Notes: generated by a model not told the origin, from the sequence alone. Counted from the first letter of the stretch, positions 45,084-54,284 are shown. The stretch: 64,000 nt of DNA from Novosphingobium sp. AAP83 (GCF_001295795.1 NZ_LJHY01000019.1:16805-80804); one strand, 5' to 3'. Translations and numbers: made by a program.

Positions 45084-45986
45084 ATGTACCGCAGAAACCA
45101 GTTCATCGCCACTTTCGCGCTGGCAACTGCCATGCTCGGCGGGATACCGACAGCAGCAACAGCGGCGGACAAAGAACCGCCTGTTACGCTTAACGAGTGT
45201 GACAAGAGCTATGGCTCGGTGGCTCTGGTGGATGGCGACACGCAAGGGTGGACCAAATATGGCCTCGGCTCTCCGCGTGAACTGATTGCGGCGTTGGCGG
45301 TAGAATCAGGCTGCTTCAGCATTCATTCGAACGCCAGCGGCACACCGGCTTCATTTTTGATGAACGTGATCGCAGGCGACAAAGAGGAAGTCGATAAGTC
45401 CATCGAGACAGCCAAAGGCGTGGCCATGGAAGGCCTTGTCCGTTCAGGCGCGGCCAGCGGTCTGTTGCGCGGCGTTCCGGGCGGCGGGGCGATGCTTGGC
45501 ATGTTCGGCGGTTTTGGCGGCAAGAAAAAGGTCGTGGCTGCAGGCATCCGCCTTGTCAGTCCTGCCAACGGCCAAACCCTTGCGCAAGGCTCTGGCGAAG
45601 TGAAGAAGACCACGCTTTCGTTTGGCGGCAACGGCGGCACTATCGGCGCGGTAGCCAATGGCGCAGCAGGCGCGGCCTATGCCGGTAGCAAAGACGGTCA
45701 GATGCTGATCGAGGCCTTTATCAAAGCCTTCAACGCGATATCGGCACAAGGCCCCGCGCTGGCATCAATGGTACCAGCCGCAGCGCCCCTTGCCCCCGCA
45801 GCGGCGACCGCAACCACCGCCGTCGACACCGCGATGCGTGCTGGCCCGGACAAGAATTCTGCAAGCCTTCGCACCGTTCGGGCCGGGACCGCTCTCTCCC
45901 CCACCGGTCAGCGCCAAGGTCTGTTTATCGAGGTCCAGGACAGCTTCGGCACCAAGGGCTGGGTCTCGATAGAGGACATGCGTTGA
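45084..45986 (+). CDS. Secreted protein with C-terminal SH3-type domain
   Basis: This 300-residue exported protein has a signal peptide MYRRNQFIATFALATAMLGG ending near ATAAD. The N-terminal half shows LNECDKSYGSVALVDGDT, slightly reminiscent of CsgG-like periplasmic proteins. Gly-rich helices follow (RGVPGGGAMLGMFGGFGG). The last 60 residues form a bacterial SH3-like domain (AMRAGPDKNSASLRTVRAGT, VQDSFGTKGWVSIED). Frames upstream of the ATG at 45084 lack a signal peptide. A strong terminator follows, so it is probably monocistronic. The role is perhaps cell-wall binding. Confidence 0.78.
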   Translation: MYRRNQFIATFALATAMLGGIPTAATAADKEPPVTLNECDKSYGSVALVDGDTQGWTKYGLGSPRELIAALAVESGCFSIHSNASGTPASFLMNVIAGDKEEVDKSIETAKGVAMEGLVRSGAASGLLRGVPGGGAMLGMFGGFGGKKKVVAAGIRLVSPANGQTLAQGSGEVKKTTLSFGGNGGTIGAVANGAAGAAYAGSKDGQMLIEAFIKAFNAISAQGPALASMVPAAAPLAPAAATATTAVDTAMRAGPDKNSASLRTVRAGTALSPTGQRQGLFIEVQDSFGTKGWVSIEDMR

Positions 45987-46008
45987 AAACTGAACTGTTG
46001 CATGCAGG

Positions 46009-46046
46009 CCGTCCGGCGTGAAATACTCACGCCGGACGGTTTTGTT
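46009..46046 (+). terminator. Strong rho-independent terminator after the SH3 gene
   Basis: A perfect 13-base stem (CCGTCCGGCGTGA at 46009-46021, TCACGCCGGACGG at 46027-46039) with a 5-base loop is followed by TTTTGTT. It lies 23 bases after the stop codon and 34 bases before the response-regulator start. Confidence 0.93.
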
Positions 46047-46079
46047 GTGTAAGCAACTGTCTGCCTGGGGGCAAATAGG

Positions 46080-46766
46080 TTGAGCGAGCTCAATATACTT
46101 TATGTAGAAGATGATCCGCGGGCTGCCGAGGCGGTGCGCACGCTTGTCGCAGCAGATGGTGAGCGGCTGGCGTGGGAGCAAACGGGCACAAGCGGTTTGC
46201 AGCGCGCCGGTGCCGAAGCGTTTGACGTGATCATCCTTGACCGGATGTTGCCCGATATTGACGGGCTGACCGTGGTCTCGCGGCTGCGCGCGGCAGGCGT
46301 CGATACGCCCGTGCTGATGCTTTCTGCGCTGGGCCGCAGCGAAAACCGGATCGAGGGGTTGCAGGCTGGCGTCGATGATTATCTGGCCAAGCCCTATGAG
46401 CCACAGGAATTGCTGGCGCGGGTAAAGGCGTTGCACCGCCGGTCATCGGGCAAAGTCCACGGCGCGGTGATCATCTATGGCGCGTTTGAATGCCATGTGA
46501 AGGCGCGCACCGGCTTTCGCAGCGGACGCCACATTGCGCTTTCACCGCGTGAATTCGCGCTGTTCCGCTATTTCATGGAAAACGCAGGCGAAACCGTCAC
46601 CCGCGAAATGCTGCTGCGCGATGTATGGAACATGAACTTCGACCCGCAAACCAATGTGGTCGATGTGAACATCGGGCGGTTGCGGCGCAAACTGGAGGAC
46701 GGCTTTGCCTGCCCTGCGCTGGAAACGATCTGGGGCGCAGGATACCGCCTGACGACCGGCGAATGA
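46080..46766 (+). CDS. OmpR-family response regulator
   Basis: This 228-residue two-component regulator has a receiver domain with EDD near residue 10, phosphoacceptor Asp in VIILDRMLPDIDG, the Ser/Thr position in MLSALG and Lys in YLAKPYEP. The winged-helix DNA-binding domain contains LSPREFALFRYFMENAGETV, VDVNIGRLRRKL and IWGAGYRL. The start must be a TTG at 46080, as no ATG exists before the receiver core; GGGGGC lies upstream. It overlaps the kinase gene by ATGA. Confidence 0.92.
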   Translation: MSELNILYVEDDPRAAEAVRTLVAADGERLAWEQTGTSGLQRAGAEAFDVIILDRMLPDIDGLTVVSRLRAAGVDTPVLMLSALGRSENRIEGLQAGVDDYLAKPYEPQELLARVKALHRRSSGKVHGAVIIYGAFECHVKARTGFRSGRHIALSPREFALFRYFMENAGETVTREMLLRDVWNMNFDPQTNVVDVNIGRLRRKLEDGFACPALETIWGAGYRLTTGE

Positions 46767-48130
46767 TGGCGCGATCAAGCCGCAGATCTCCACCCCGCTC
46801 GCGCAGCCGCTCGATCTTTGGCCAATTGACGGCAGCATCAATCGTGATTGCGATCATCGCCGTAGCGGTGCTGTTTGCAGTGACGACGATCACCATTCAA
46901 CGCCAGACCCGCGCCTCGCTTTCGGCGACGGTCGCCACCGATCTTGCTGGCCTGATCGATATCTATGCAACCGCTGGCCGCGCCGAATTGCTGCGCCGCG
47001 TGAACGACCGGCAAGAGGTGGTGAGCCTTGAAGGACGGCGATCCCGCTATCTTATCGCAGACGGTTCTGGCCGCCCCTTGTCCGGAGATATCCGCCGCTG
47101 GCCGCCACTCAATGCCGCGCTGTCCGAAGAAGGGTTTGTCACGCTGGCCGATGGCACAGACGTTTATGCGCAAAGCGCGAAACTTGCTCCCGATCTGCAA
47201 TTGCTTGTGGCCCGCCAGTATGACCGCGATCAAGCCTCCTTGTTGGTGATTTCGGCAGTGTTTCTGGGCGTGGGCGCGGCCATCGTGGGCGCTGTGGCAT
47301 TGGTGGCCTTGATCACCTCGCGCCATCTTGCCCGGCGGATGGATGCTGTGAATGTGGCACTGGGGGCCGCTGCGGATGGGCGCGCCAGCAGTTTCCCGGC
47401 GCGGTTGCGCGGGGGCGACGAGATTGACGAAATGGCCGGGCACGGCGCGCGCCTGCTCGCGCGGCAAGCGCAACTGGTGAAGGCCTACAAGCAGGTATCC
47501 GAGCACGTAGCCCACGAAATTCGCACGCCGCTGATGCATCTGGATAACCGGCTGGGCGCGGCGATGCAGGGTCGTCCCGAGCCACCGGGCGGACCGATCG
47601 GGCAATCGCGCGAGGATATTCGCGGGATCACCACGCTGCTGGACTCCCTGCTCGACATAGCCTCCGCCGAAAGCCGCCGTGGGGAACTGGCGGGCCTTGC
47701 CGAGATTGATTTGAGCGGCATCGTTGCCAGTTTGGCCGACCTTTATGAAGACAGTGCCGAAGATGCCGATCTGCTGCTGGAAACCAATATCACGCCGGGC
47801 GTAACGATGCTGGGCGAACGCATGCAGATCACCCGCCTGCTGTCCAACCTGCTGGATAACGCGATCAAATATGTGCCCGAGGGCGGGCATATCGGGCTGA
47901 CGCTTGAACCCGGCCCCCGTATCGTGATCGAAGACAATGGCCCCGGCATTGCTCAGGACCAGCGCGAGCGTATTTTTGAACGCTTCGCCCGCGCGACGGC
48001 TCCGGGGGAAAAGCATGGGCATGGCCTCGGGCTTGCCCTGTCGCGCGCCATTGCCGAACGCCACGGCCTTATACTGAGGCTGGGCGATGTGCCGCGCGGC
48101 GCACAATTCATACTGGAGCCTGCCCCATGA
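46763..48130 (+). CDS. Sensor histidine kinase
   Basis: This 455-residue inner-membrane kinase has a basic N-terminus (RSSRRSPPRSRSRS), a first helix at about 22-45, a periplasmic sensor domain of about 120 residues, a second helix near 165-190, and HAMP. The H box is SEHVAHEIRTPLMHLDNRL (phospho-His near 250), the N box NLLDNAIKY, and the G boxes IEDNGPGIA and GHGLGLALSRAIAERHG. The ATG at 46763 overlaps the regulator stop. Its 3' end overlaps a lipoprotein gene by 4 bases, which ties that protein to the same signal pathway. Confidence 0.93.
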   Translation: MMARSSRRSPPRSRSRSIFGQLTAASIVIAIIAVAVLFAVTTITIQRQTRASLSATVATDLAGLIDIYATAGRAELLRRVNDRQEVVSLEGRRSRYLIADGSGRPLSGDIRRWPPLNAALSEEGFVTLADGTDVYAQSAKLAPDLQLLVARQYDRDQASLLVISAVFLGVGAAIVGAVALVALITSRHLARRMDAVNVALGAAADGRASSFPARLRGGDEIDEMAGHGARLLARQAQLVKAYKQVSEHVAHEIRTPLMHLDNRLGAAMQGRPEPPGGPIGQSREDIRGITTLLDSLLDIASAESRRGELAGLAEIDLSGIVASLADLYEDSAEDADLLLETNITPGVTMLGERMQITRLLSNLLDNAIKYVPEGGHIGLTLEPGPRIVIEDNGPGIAQDQRERIFERFARATAPGEKHGHGLGLALSRAIAERHGLILRLGDVPRGAQFILEPAP

Positions 48131-48687
48131 AACGCGCCATCTTGATCCTTGCGTGCCTCGCCGCCAGCGGCTGTGCAGCGCGCGCGCCAGACATTCCGGT
48201 TGCCTATGATCCTTCGCAACCGGTTGTGGCAGTCGCGCAATTGCTGGCTGAGGCTGAGGCCGCGCAGAACGATCCCAAGCGGCTGGGCGTAGCGCTGGCA
48301 GCGTTAGACAGCATGGGTGCGCGCGCTGCGCCGGACACGGTTGACCCCGTACCGGTCTGGCGCAGCAAGGCCAGAATGCCGCGCACACAACCGTTCCGTG
48401 GGCGGGTGCTGGGGCCTGCCTATAAAGCGGGCATGATTGATCCGGGCAAATCGGTGCGTCTGCCGCAATTGTTCGATGGCGGGCGGGCAGCGCGGGTGGC
48501 AGTAGCGACGCCGGTTCTGACCGGGCTTGATTTCACGGTGCTGGATAGAGAGGCAAAGCCGGTCTGCCCTCCGGGCAAAGCGCGCAACCGCCAATGCACA
48601 TGGACCCCGCTGTTCAGTGGTCGGTTCGAGATCGTGCTGAGCAATCCCTCCAGCAATGCCGCCGGGTATTATCTCGTAATCGATTAG
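48127..48687 (+). CDS. Putative lipoprotein linked to the two-component system
   Basis: This 186-residue protein has a lipoprotein signal (MKRAILILACLAASGC, lipobox ASGC). A helical part follows (VVAVAQLLAEAEAAQNDPKR), then a C-terminal beta-rich domain resembling bacterial pre-peptidase-type domains (FRGRVLGPAYKAG, ending SGRFEIVLSNPSSNAAGYYL). It overlaps the kinase gene by ATGA and its last bases overlap the stop of the converging CHAT gene. It may be a periplasmic sensor partner, or bind the secreted CHAT protein. Confidence 0.78.
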   Translation: MKRAILILACLAASGCAARAPDIPVAYDPSQPVVAVAQLLAEAEAAQNDPKRLGVALAALDSMGARAAPDTVDPVPVWRSKARMPRTQPFRGRVLGPAYKAGMIDPGKSVRLPQLFDGGRAARVAVATPVLTGLDFTVLDREAKPVCPPGKARNRQCTWTPLFSGRFEIVLSNPSSNAAGYYLVID

Positions 48688-51488
48688 TCTTCGATCAGGA
48701 TGAACGGTGCCCAGATAGCTGGATGCGCGCTACCGCTGGTCTTGCGGTCGTGGATCAGGTTCAGCATGGCCGCTTGTAGCGCTTCGGGCTTGCTGCGGCC
48801 GCTGGCGGAACCTTTCACGCTCTGCACGGTAAGCTGCGCCGCAACATCATCGCGCACCGGCCAGTGTGACAGCAAAAAGCTGCGCGCGCCTGCCAGCCGG
48901 AACGCCCGCGCAAGGCCTGAATAGGTGGGGGCCGAGGCATTGAGCCCTGCCCCGCTGTTGCAGGCAGACAGGATCACCCAGTCGGCAGGGATGGTCATCT
49001 GCGCAATCTCGGTGGCGGTCAGCACGCCATCTTCGCCGCCGTTATCGTTGACAGCATGCGTAAGCACGAGGGCCGGTTCGCTAACCCCGTTGCGCTCACC
49101 GCTGGTCAGCCCGTGCGTGGCGAATGCGACGACGGAATAAGGCGTAAAATCCATCGCCTTGACCGCCTTCTCATTGGCTTCAGCGCCAGTTAGCACCCTG
49201 TTGCTCGCGCTGCCCAAGGCGCCGGACATCGCCAGAAGTTCGGCCCGCGCCTTGGGCAATTCGGGCAGATCACCGGCGGGCAGCAGCGGCGCGCCAATGC
49301 CTGCAAACTCTAATGCCTTACGCTCTTTCACCCCAGTGCGCGGTGCCGAGAAATCCGAAATGATCGACACGGCATGGTCGCGGACCAGCCATGCCTGATC
49401 GGCGAATTGGCCAGACGTTCGGGGCTTTTGACTCAACATCAGCGCAGGCGGAATGCTGGAAATCGGTCCGCTGGCCGGAAACAGCCATTCGGTTTTGCCG
49501 TCAATGTGCTGGCGCAAATCCTGCGGCAACACAGCCTGATACAGGGCAAAGGCGGCCTCGCTATCAAACGGTGCAGTGCCGGGGTCCGGCGCGCTGCGGG
49601 CAAAATCGATGCTGCGGCGGATGCGCGCCACAAGGCCCTCAATATCCCGATTGCTGCCCGCCCCCTCCCCCCAGAACACGCCTGTCGATGTGATCGCCAG
49701 AGTTGCCGTGCGATCATTCAGGCTCAACGGAATGATGACAGCTTGTGCGGCCGTGAGCCGCGCCTGAATCGCGGCCAGCGCGACGGGACTGGGACGGCCC
49801 AAGGCCGCATGCTTTGGAAACTGCTCGGTGATCTGCCGGTTCAGCGCGGCGATCTCGGCCAGTTGCAGCTTCAATTGTGTGCCTATGGCCAAGGGATCGC
49901 CGGTGCCGCTGCCTTCTGCTTTGGCGAGGTCAGTCTGCAAATTGCGTTGGGCCGAACGGGCCTTGCGCAACCGCTCGATCAGCACGCCAAGCCCTTTTTC
50001 CGCCCCCACGGCCCGCGCGTTCAACTCTGCATTCACCAGTGTGAGTTCCGACATCGAAGCCAATTGTGCCGCATGCACAGCCTCTTCCCGCTTGCCCGCC
50101 CGCAACGCGATATAGGCATAATCGCTGAACCCGCGCGTGGTGACTTGCGAGAGGAAGACCATGTCCGAACGCTTCGATGCCAGATCAAGCTGCCGCTCTT
50201 CCAGGATCTTTGCCGCCGCACTTGCCTCGGCGAACGCCTGCCCGGTGCGTCCGGCGCGATCAAGCATCCGCGCGTATTCAATGCGCGCGCCCAGCGTGGC
50301 GCGGTGAAGCGGTCCCAGTGCCACGCCCAATTTCGCCACCGTCGCCTCGGCCAGCGGCAAAGCTTCGGCGTTGCGTCCCGTCAAAGACAGCAGACGGGCC
50401 AAATGCCGCTCCGCTTGCGCGATGGATTCGTGATCAGGCTTCAAATGCGCCCGCAATTCCTCCAGCGCGGTTTGCTGCACGGCCAAGGCACCGGCAATGT
50501 CACCGCGCTTTTCCAGCACGACCCCCAAATTGACCCAGCTATTGCCGCGCAATTCGGGATTTGATCCCGTATCTCCTACCTGGTGAATGAAATCGGCCGC
50601 CTGTCGGAAAACCGTTTCGCTCTCTTCCAGTTTCCCTTGCAGTTCCAGCAGACGGGCCAACAGTGAAAGGGGATAGTAGACGTTGATGTTGGTATCGCCG
50701 TAAACCGCGCGCTCGACATCGATTTCGCGCCGGATGATGTCTTCGGCTTCGGCAAAGCGGCCAAGCTGCATCAACGCGCCGCCCGAACCATTAAGCGCCA
50801 TGGCCACAACCGAGCTTTCACGCGGCAGGTTGGCATAGGCCAATGTGGCTGCCTGCCGCATGATTTCCCATGCGCCATCATCATCCAGATTATAACGGAA
50901 AATTCCGCAGGCCAGCATGCTGGATGCAACGCGTGAATCGGTTGGCGGCAGATGCTTTTGCGCACGATCCGATGAAATGCACATCAGGCGCTCTGCCTTG
51001 ATGTAATCGCCTTTGGCGTATTCTATCATCGCAAGGCTATCGTATGGCAACGCCACGGCGGCGCTATCTTCACCACCGAAGGCACGGGCATGCTCCAAAG
51101 CTTTCGTGCCATAAGCCTTGGCATCATCCAGCCGGTTCAAATCGATCAGCAGCAGGGCCTGATAGGCCGCCAATTCGCCTTTGAATTGCGGCTCCAAAGC
51201 CCCGCCTTGCTCTGCCAGTTGCGCTTCTTTCCACCCTTCGGCGTAATGTTTGGCATGGTACAAAGCGATGGCCAGCCGCATATGGATTTCGGCGCGCTGG
51301 GCGGCTGAGGTACGGGGCTCGTTCAGCGCGGCTGGCGCAAATGCAGTCCATGCCGCCAGTTCCGCGTCCGGTTTGTTGCGCCGGTCCCTTGCCCGCATTT
51401 CGTCAAGGGTAGATGCCATCGCGGGTGCTACGCCCAGCAACACCCCGCATATAACCGATAGAACTTGACCGTACCGGGCGATCTGCAT
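48684..51488 (-). CDS. Secreted TPR-CHAT domain protein (caspase-like protease fold)
   Basis: A 934-residue protein with a signal peptide (YGQVLSVICGVLLGVAPAMA), some 500 residues of tetratricopeptide-type helical repeats (e.g. LARLLELQGKLEESETVFRQ, LGVVLEKRGDIAGALAVQQ) and a C-terminal CHAT domain. The likely His-Cys dyad is in VVAFATHGLTSGE (about residue 786) and WVILSACNSGAG (about 840); SHWPV follows as in the family. CHAT proteins are clan CD proteases, some acting in defence or stress cleavage. Export makes a cytosolic effector role less likely. It converges with the lipoprotein and overlaps it by 4 bases. Confidence 0.9.
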   Translation of the reverse strand: MQIARYGQVLSVICGVLLGVAPAMASTLDEMRARDRRNKPDAELAAWTAFAPAALNEPRTSAAQRAEIHMRLAIALYHAKHYAEGWKEAQLAEQGGALEPQFKGELAAYQALLLIDLNRLDDAKAYGTKALEHARAFGGEDSAAVALPYDSLAMIEYAKGDYIKAERLMCISSDRAQKHLPPTDSRVASSMLACGIFRYNLDDDGAWEIMRQAATLAYANLPRESSVVAMALNGSGGALMQLGRFAEAEDIIRREIDVERAVYGDTNINVYYPLSLLARLLELQGKLEESETVFRQAADFIHQVGDTGSNPELRGNSWVNLGVVLEKRGDIAGALAVQQTALEELRAHLKPDHESIAQAERHLARLLSLTGRNAEALPLAEATVAKLGVALGPLHRATLGARIEYARMLDRAGRTGQAFAEASAAAKILEERQLDLASKRSDMVFLSQVTTRGFSDYAYIALRAGKREEAVHAAQLASMSELTLVNAELNARAVGAEKGLGVLIERLRKARSAQRNLQTDLAKAEGSGTGDPLAIGTQLKLQLAEIAALNRQITEQFPKHAALGRPSPVALAAIQARLTAAQAVIIPLSLNDRTATLAITSTGVFWGEGAGSNRDIEGLVARIRRSIDFARSAPDPGTAPFDSEAAFALYQAVLPQDLRQHIDGKTEWLFPASGPISSIPPALMLSQKPRTSGQFADQAWLVRDHAVSIISDFSAPRTGVKERKALEFAGIGAPLLPAGDLPELPKARAELLAMSGALGSASNRVLTGAEANEKAVKAMDFTPYSVVAFATHGLTSGERNGVSEPALVLTHAVNDNGGEDGVLTATEIAQMTIPADWVILSACNSGAGLNASAPTYSGLARAFRLAGARSFLLSHWPVRDDVAAQLTVQSVKGSASGRSKPEALQAAMLNLIHDRKTSGSAHPAIWAPFILIED

Positions 51489-51553
51489 GTGCCATCCCTA
51501 CACCAAACCTACCGCTTTTTAACAGCGTTTGTTGCTGGCAATAGTGATCCAGA

Positions 51554-51889
51554 TCAATGGTCTGAGTGCTTGATCTTTATCTGCAACACTGGCCCGCCTG
51601 CTGCGATCTCCAGCAAACGGTCAACATTCGGGTGAGCGCCGGGGCGGTTACGTGCATCTATTGTGTGTTCGGCAAAAACCAGCAAGCCGTGTTCGGCTGC
51701 CTGCGCATCCAGTGCCCCGAACACTTGCTGCAAATATTGGTACACCGCAACCGACCCTTGCTTGCCCGGTTGGTTTTCAATGCTGGCCACAACCTCGCCA
51801 TTCCCGTCGCAAAGATCGATGCGTTTGATGCCATCAATCGGAGGCAATTGTTGAAGGTTATCTTTGAACGAGGGGCCTGCTTCAATCAT
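51554..51889 (-). CDS. DUF2322 family protein
   Basis: A small cytoplasmic protein of 111 residues. The DUF2322 pattern is seen in FKDNLQQLPPIDGIKRIDL, GNGEVVASIENQPGKQGSV and EHTIDARNRPGAHPNVDRLL. The function is not known. It lies between the CHAT gene and the porin on the same strand, but with gaps of 65 and 179 bases, so it is probably transcribed alone. Confidence 0.75.
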   Translation of the reverse strand: MIEAGPSFKDNLQQLPPIDGIKRIDLCDGNGEVVASIENQPGKQGSVAVYQYLQQVFGALDAQAAEHGLLVFAEHTIDARNRPGAHPNVDRLLEIAAGGPVLQIKIKHSDH

Positions 51890-52009
51890 GCTCTGTCGTA
51901 TCCTGTGCCAGTTATGTCGCCGTACGGCATCTGCTGGCGGGGATTATCAGCGCTGCATAAGCCTGCCCATATAAATTCACGTTTGCGCGGCTGATGAGGA
52001 AGGAACCAC

Positions 52010-52042
52010 GAAAAAACCCTCCCTTCCCGAAGGAAGAGAGGG
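52010..52042 (-). terminator. Terminator of the TorF-like porin gene
   Basis: Read leftward, CCCTCTCTTCC pairs with GGAAGGGAGGG (one G-U pair) around a 4-base loop and is followed by six T. It lies 27 bases after the porin stop codon, the normal place for intrinsic termination. Confidence 0.88.
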
Positions 52043-52068
52043 CTTTCGAAGCTAATTCTGACGCTGGA

Positions 52069-52941
52069 TCAGAATGCCGCGGTCAACGACACAACAACCG
52101 TAGCGGCTGCGATCGAACCGGTGCCATCCTGGCCGCGCGTGAAGCTTGGCGAAAGATAGGCCGATTCGGCATCCGAGATGTCGGTGTCGATGTAAGCAAC
52201 GCCAAGCGTCAGCGGCGTACCGCCAATCGCATAGTCCGCACCGATAAGCCAATCAGCATATTCGCCGGTGGGAGATACCGAGGTAGCGAACGGGCCAAGG
52301 CCGGTGTTACCCTTCGAATAGCCAAGGTGAGCCTTCAAGGTCAGGCCGGTATCAGGAATCGCGCTCGAAACGTCACCCCAGACATAGAGGTTCGAGTTCT
52401 TGTCGCCTTCGCGGGTGTAAGTACCAGCAGCAGCAGCCTGGCCAGCGGTGAGGCCGAAGCGGTTTTCATCGTACCAGCTACCCAGTGCTTCCTGCTTGGG
52501 CGCAAAAGCAACGCCAGCGGTCAAAGCAACAGGGCCTGCTGTGCCCGAAACCTTCAGATATGCTTCGATGAAGTCGGTGTTATCGAAGCCCTTGGGGTAC
52601 ATGTACCAGGTTGCGCCAACATCGACCGTGGCATCGCCAACAGTGGCCTTATAGCCTGCGATCAGATCGAGTTCCATGTTGGCGCCGCCGAAGGTGCCCC
52701 AACCCGAAAGGTTCGAAGCCCAAGTGCCGAGATAAGCGCCGCTTTCATGCGAAACGGTGATGCCACCTTGAATGGCCATGTTGCGGTCCGACTGTGATAC
52801 ACCGCGAAAACGGTAATCGGACACAAGCGCAGTGTTGCCCGATACGGTGACCGGGCTTGCAGCTTCTTCCTGTGCGAACGCTGGAGTCACAGCGGTGGCA
52901 ATGGCGATAGCAGCAACGGCTGCGGCCAAACGAATCTTCAT
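52069..52941 (-). CDS. TorF-family putative porin
   Basis: This 290-residue outer-membrane beta-barrel has a signal peptide (MKIRLAAAVAAIAIATAVTPAFAQ). It opens with the family's VSGNTALVSDYRFRGVSQSD and continues with alternating amphipathic strands (MELDLIAGYKATVGDATVDVG, TLGVAYIDTDI), ending VVSLTAAF with the terminal Phe of outer-membrane proteins. A GGGAG ribosome site lies 8 bases before the ATG inside a leader also found before the next gene. It probably admits small solutes; specificity is unknown. Confidence 0.88.
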   Translation of the reverse strand: MKIRLAAAVAAIAIATAVTPAFAQEEAASPVTVSGNTALVSDYRFRGVSQSDRNMAIQGGITVSHESGAYLGTWASNLSGWGTFGGANMELDLIAGYKATVGDATVDVGATWYMYPKGFDNTDFIEAYLKVSGTAGPVALTAGVAFAPKQEALGSWYDENRFGLTAGQAAAAGTYTREGDKNSNLYVWGDVSSAIPDTGLTLKAHLGYSKGNTGLGPFATSVSPTGEYADWLIGADYAIGGTPLTLGVAYIDTDISDAESAYLSPSFTRGQDGTGSIAAATVVVSLTAAF

Positions 52942-52980
52942 ACGGAACGCTCCCTGTAAGGATTATCACGTTCCACCTGC
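52942..52980 (-). promoter_or_regulatory. Leader hairpin enclosing the porin ribosome binding site
   Basis: Read leftward, GGAACG (52974-52969) can pair with CGTTCC (52949-52944) around 19 bases that include the Shine-Dalgarno sequence AGGGAG. The 3' arm fills the space between that site and the ATG. The same leader, including CGGAACGCTCCCTGT (plus-strand sense) and ACGTTCCACCTGCG, occurs before the gene at 54057. Confidence 0.65.
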
Positions 52981-53124
52981 GTCTGCTGCGCAGGAACTCT
53001 CAAAGGGACCCTGTCGCAACAGAGCCCTCGAAATATCACTGTTTGTTTCTATATTGCAAGAAACTTTTTCTGAAAGATTGCGGGACTATGTCCTCAGCAC
53101 AGCCCCGCATTCCTTATCGCCTGC

Positions 53125-54057
53125 TTAGAAGCTCATGCCAACACTCATCTTGTAAAAGTCGCCGCTGTCCCCGTCACCAATCGACGAGCCGCCGGTGAAC
53201 CGAGCGAACATGCCCTTTGGCAAAACAAACTGAACGTAACCACCCAACCATTCATAGGTCTTGCCGGTATCGCCGCCTGCATAGGTGTTGCGGGTATTGT
53301 ACAGCAGTTCATAGTGCGGACCAAATGAAACATTGCTGGTCGCCTTGTAGCCAGCGTTGAGCCAAGTATGCGCAAAATCAAGCGATGCGTTTCCATTGCG
53401 CTGACGCAATGCGGCATAGTAGCCGCCATAGTATTCCGCTTCAAACTTGTCGTCGCTATAGTTGATCGTCAAGCTCGGCACGATACCGTCAAGGAAGCGG
53501 GCACCTGTGGTTGCGCCATCGACCCGCTCACCGCCTGAGAGCAGCGAGCCATTGGTGAAACCGAGTTGTGGCTTAACCTTCAGCTTGCCATCGGCAAGAT
53601 TGAAGTTCACGCCAACGCCGAATTCGGTCCAAAGGTCATCACCGGTATTGCCTTGACCCAGGCCGAATGCAGGCTTGGTCCAAAAGATACCATAAAAGCT
53701 GAAATCCATCGTTTCATTGATCGGGATAAGACCGTTGAACGATGGCGCAAAGCCAAAGAAGCTGTCTTGATTCAAAGCAACGGTGTAGCTTGATTCCCGA
53801 GCCGAGGAACCACCACCAGCACCGTCTTGTGCCATCGAATATGTGTTAGCAGCCGCAACATTCTGGGCCGTCACAGGACTTACCGAATAACCTGAGCCGA
53901 AATCACCCGAAGAAAACGAGGGTGCCACCTCATCCGAGGCCACTTCACTGACAACGCCAACGTCTGCCGAAGCATCATCTGCACTTGCAAAAGCAGGCGT
54001 AGTAAAAGCGGCGAAAGCTACAACTGGCATTGCAGCATTTAAGATATTGAACTTCAT
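53125..54057 (-). CDS. Putative outer-membrane beta-barrel protein
   Basis: This 310-residue exported protein has signal peptide MKFNILNAAMPVVAFAAFTTPAFA and a Ser/Ala-rich linker of about 80 residues. Barrel-like strands with many Tyr, Phe and Gly follow (DFSFYGIFWTKPAFGLGQGN, FEAEYYGGYYAALRQRNG), ending FYKMSVGMSF with a C-terminal Phe. It shares leader sequence with the TorF-like gene downstream, so the two are probably coregulated. I cannot name a substrate. The ATG at 54057 is chosen for the signal peptide and the GGGAG site. Confidence 0.8.
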   Translation of the reverse strand: MKFNILNAAMPVVAFAAFTTPAFASADDASADVGVVSEVASDEVAPSFSSGDFGSGYSVSPVTAQNVAAANTYSMAQDGAGGGSSARESSYTVALNQDSFFGFAPSFNGLIPINETMDFSFYGIFWTKPAFGLGQGNTGDDLWTEFGVGVNFNLADGKLKVKPQLGFTNGSLLSGGERVDGATTGARFLDGIVPSLTINYSDDKFEAEYYGGYYAALRQRNGNASLDFAHTWLNAGYKATSNVSFGPHYELLYNTRNTYAGGDTGKTYEWLGGYVQFVLPKGMFARFTGGSSIGDGDSGDFYKMSVGMSF

Positions 54058-54097
54058 TCGGAACGCTCCCTGTTTAAAGGTTCTACGTTCCACCTGC
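54058..54097 (-). promoter_or_regulatory. Leader hairpin, second copy
   Basis: Read leftward, GGAACG (54091-54086) pairs with CGTTCC (54065-54060) around 20 bases containing AGGGAG. The flanks match those before 52941 (15 identical bases next to the start and 14 at the far arm), while the loop middle differs. Conservation of arms and ribosome site but not of the loop suggests a functional RNA structure or a protein-binding site. Confidence 0.65.
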
Positions 54098-54284
54098 GCC
54101 TACCGCGTTGCCAATCTTACAATCGCTAGCAATCACGATAGGCGCATTGTTTAACACTTCAACATTTCTAGAAGTATTCTAATTCGTAAAAAAGAATTAC
54201 TGAATCTTAGAAACTTTCAATTACATTTTGGCAATGTTTTGCAAAAGTAGGTCATCCCCAACCAAGCTTGGGGACTACCAAAAC

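Noticed and set aside
46838..48388. Open frame of 516 codons antisense to the sensor kinase
   Set aside because: It is a by-product of high-GC codon bias: the sense strand encodes a full kinase with all boxes, while the antisense protein has no domain and an atypical composition.
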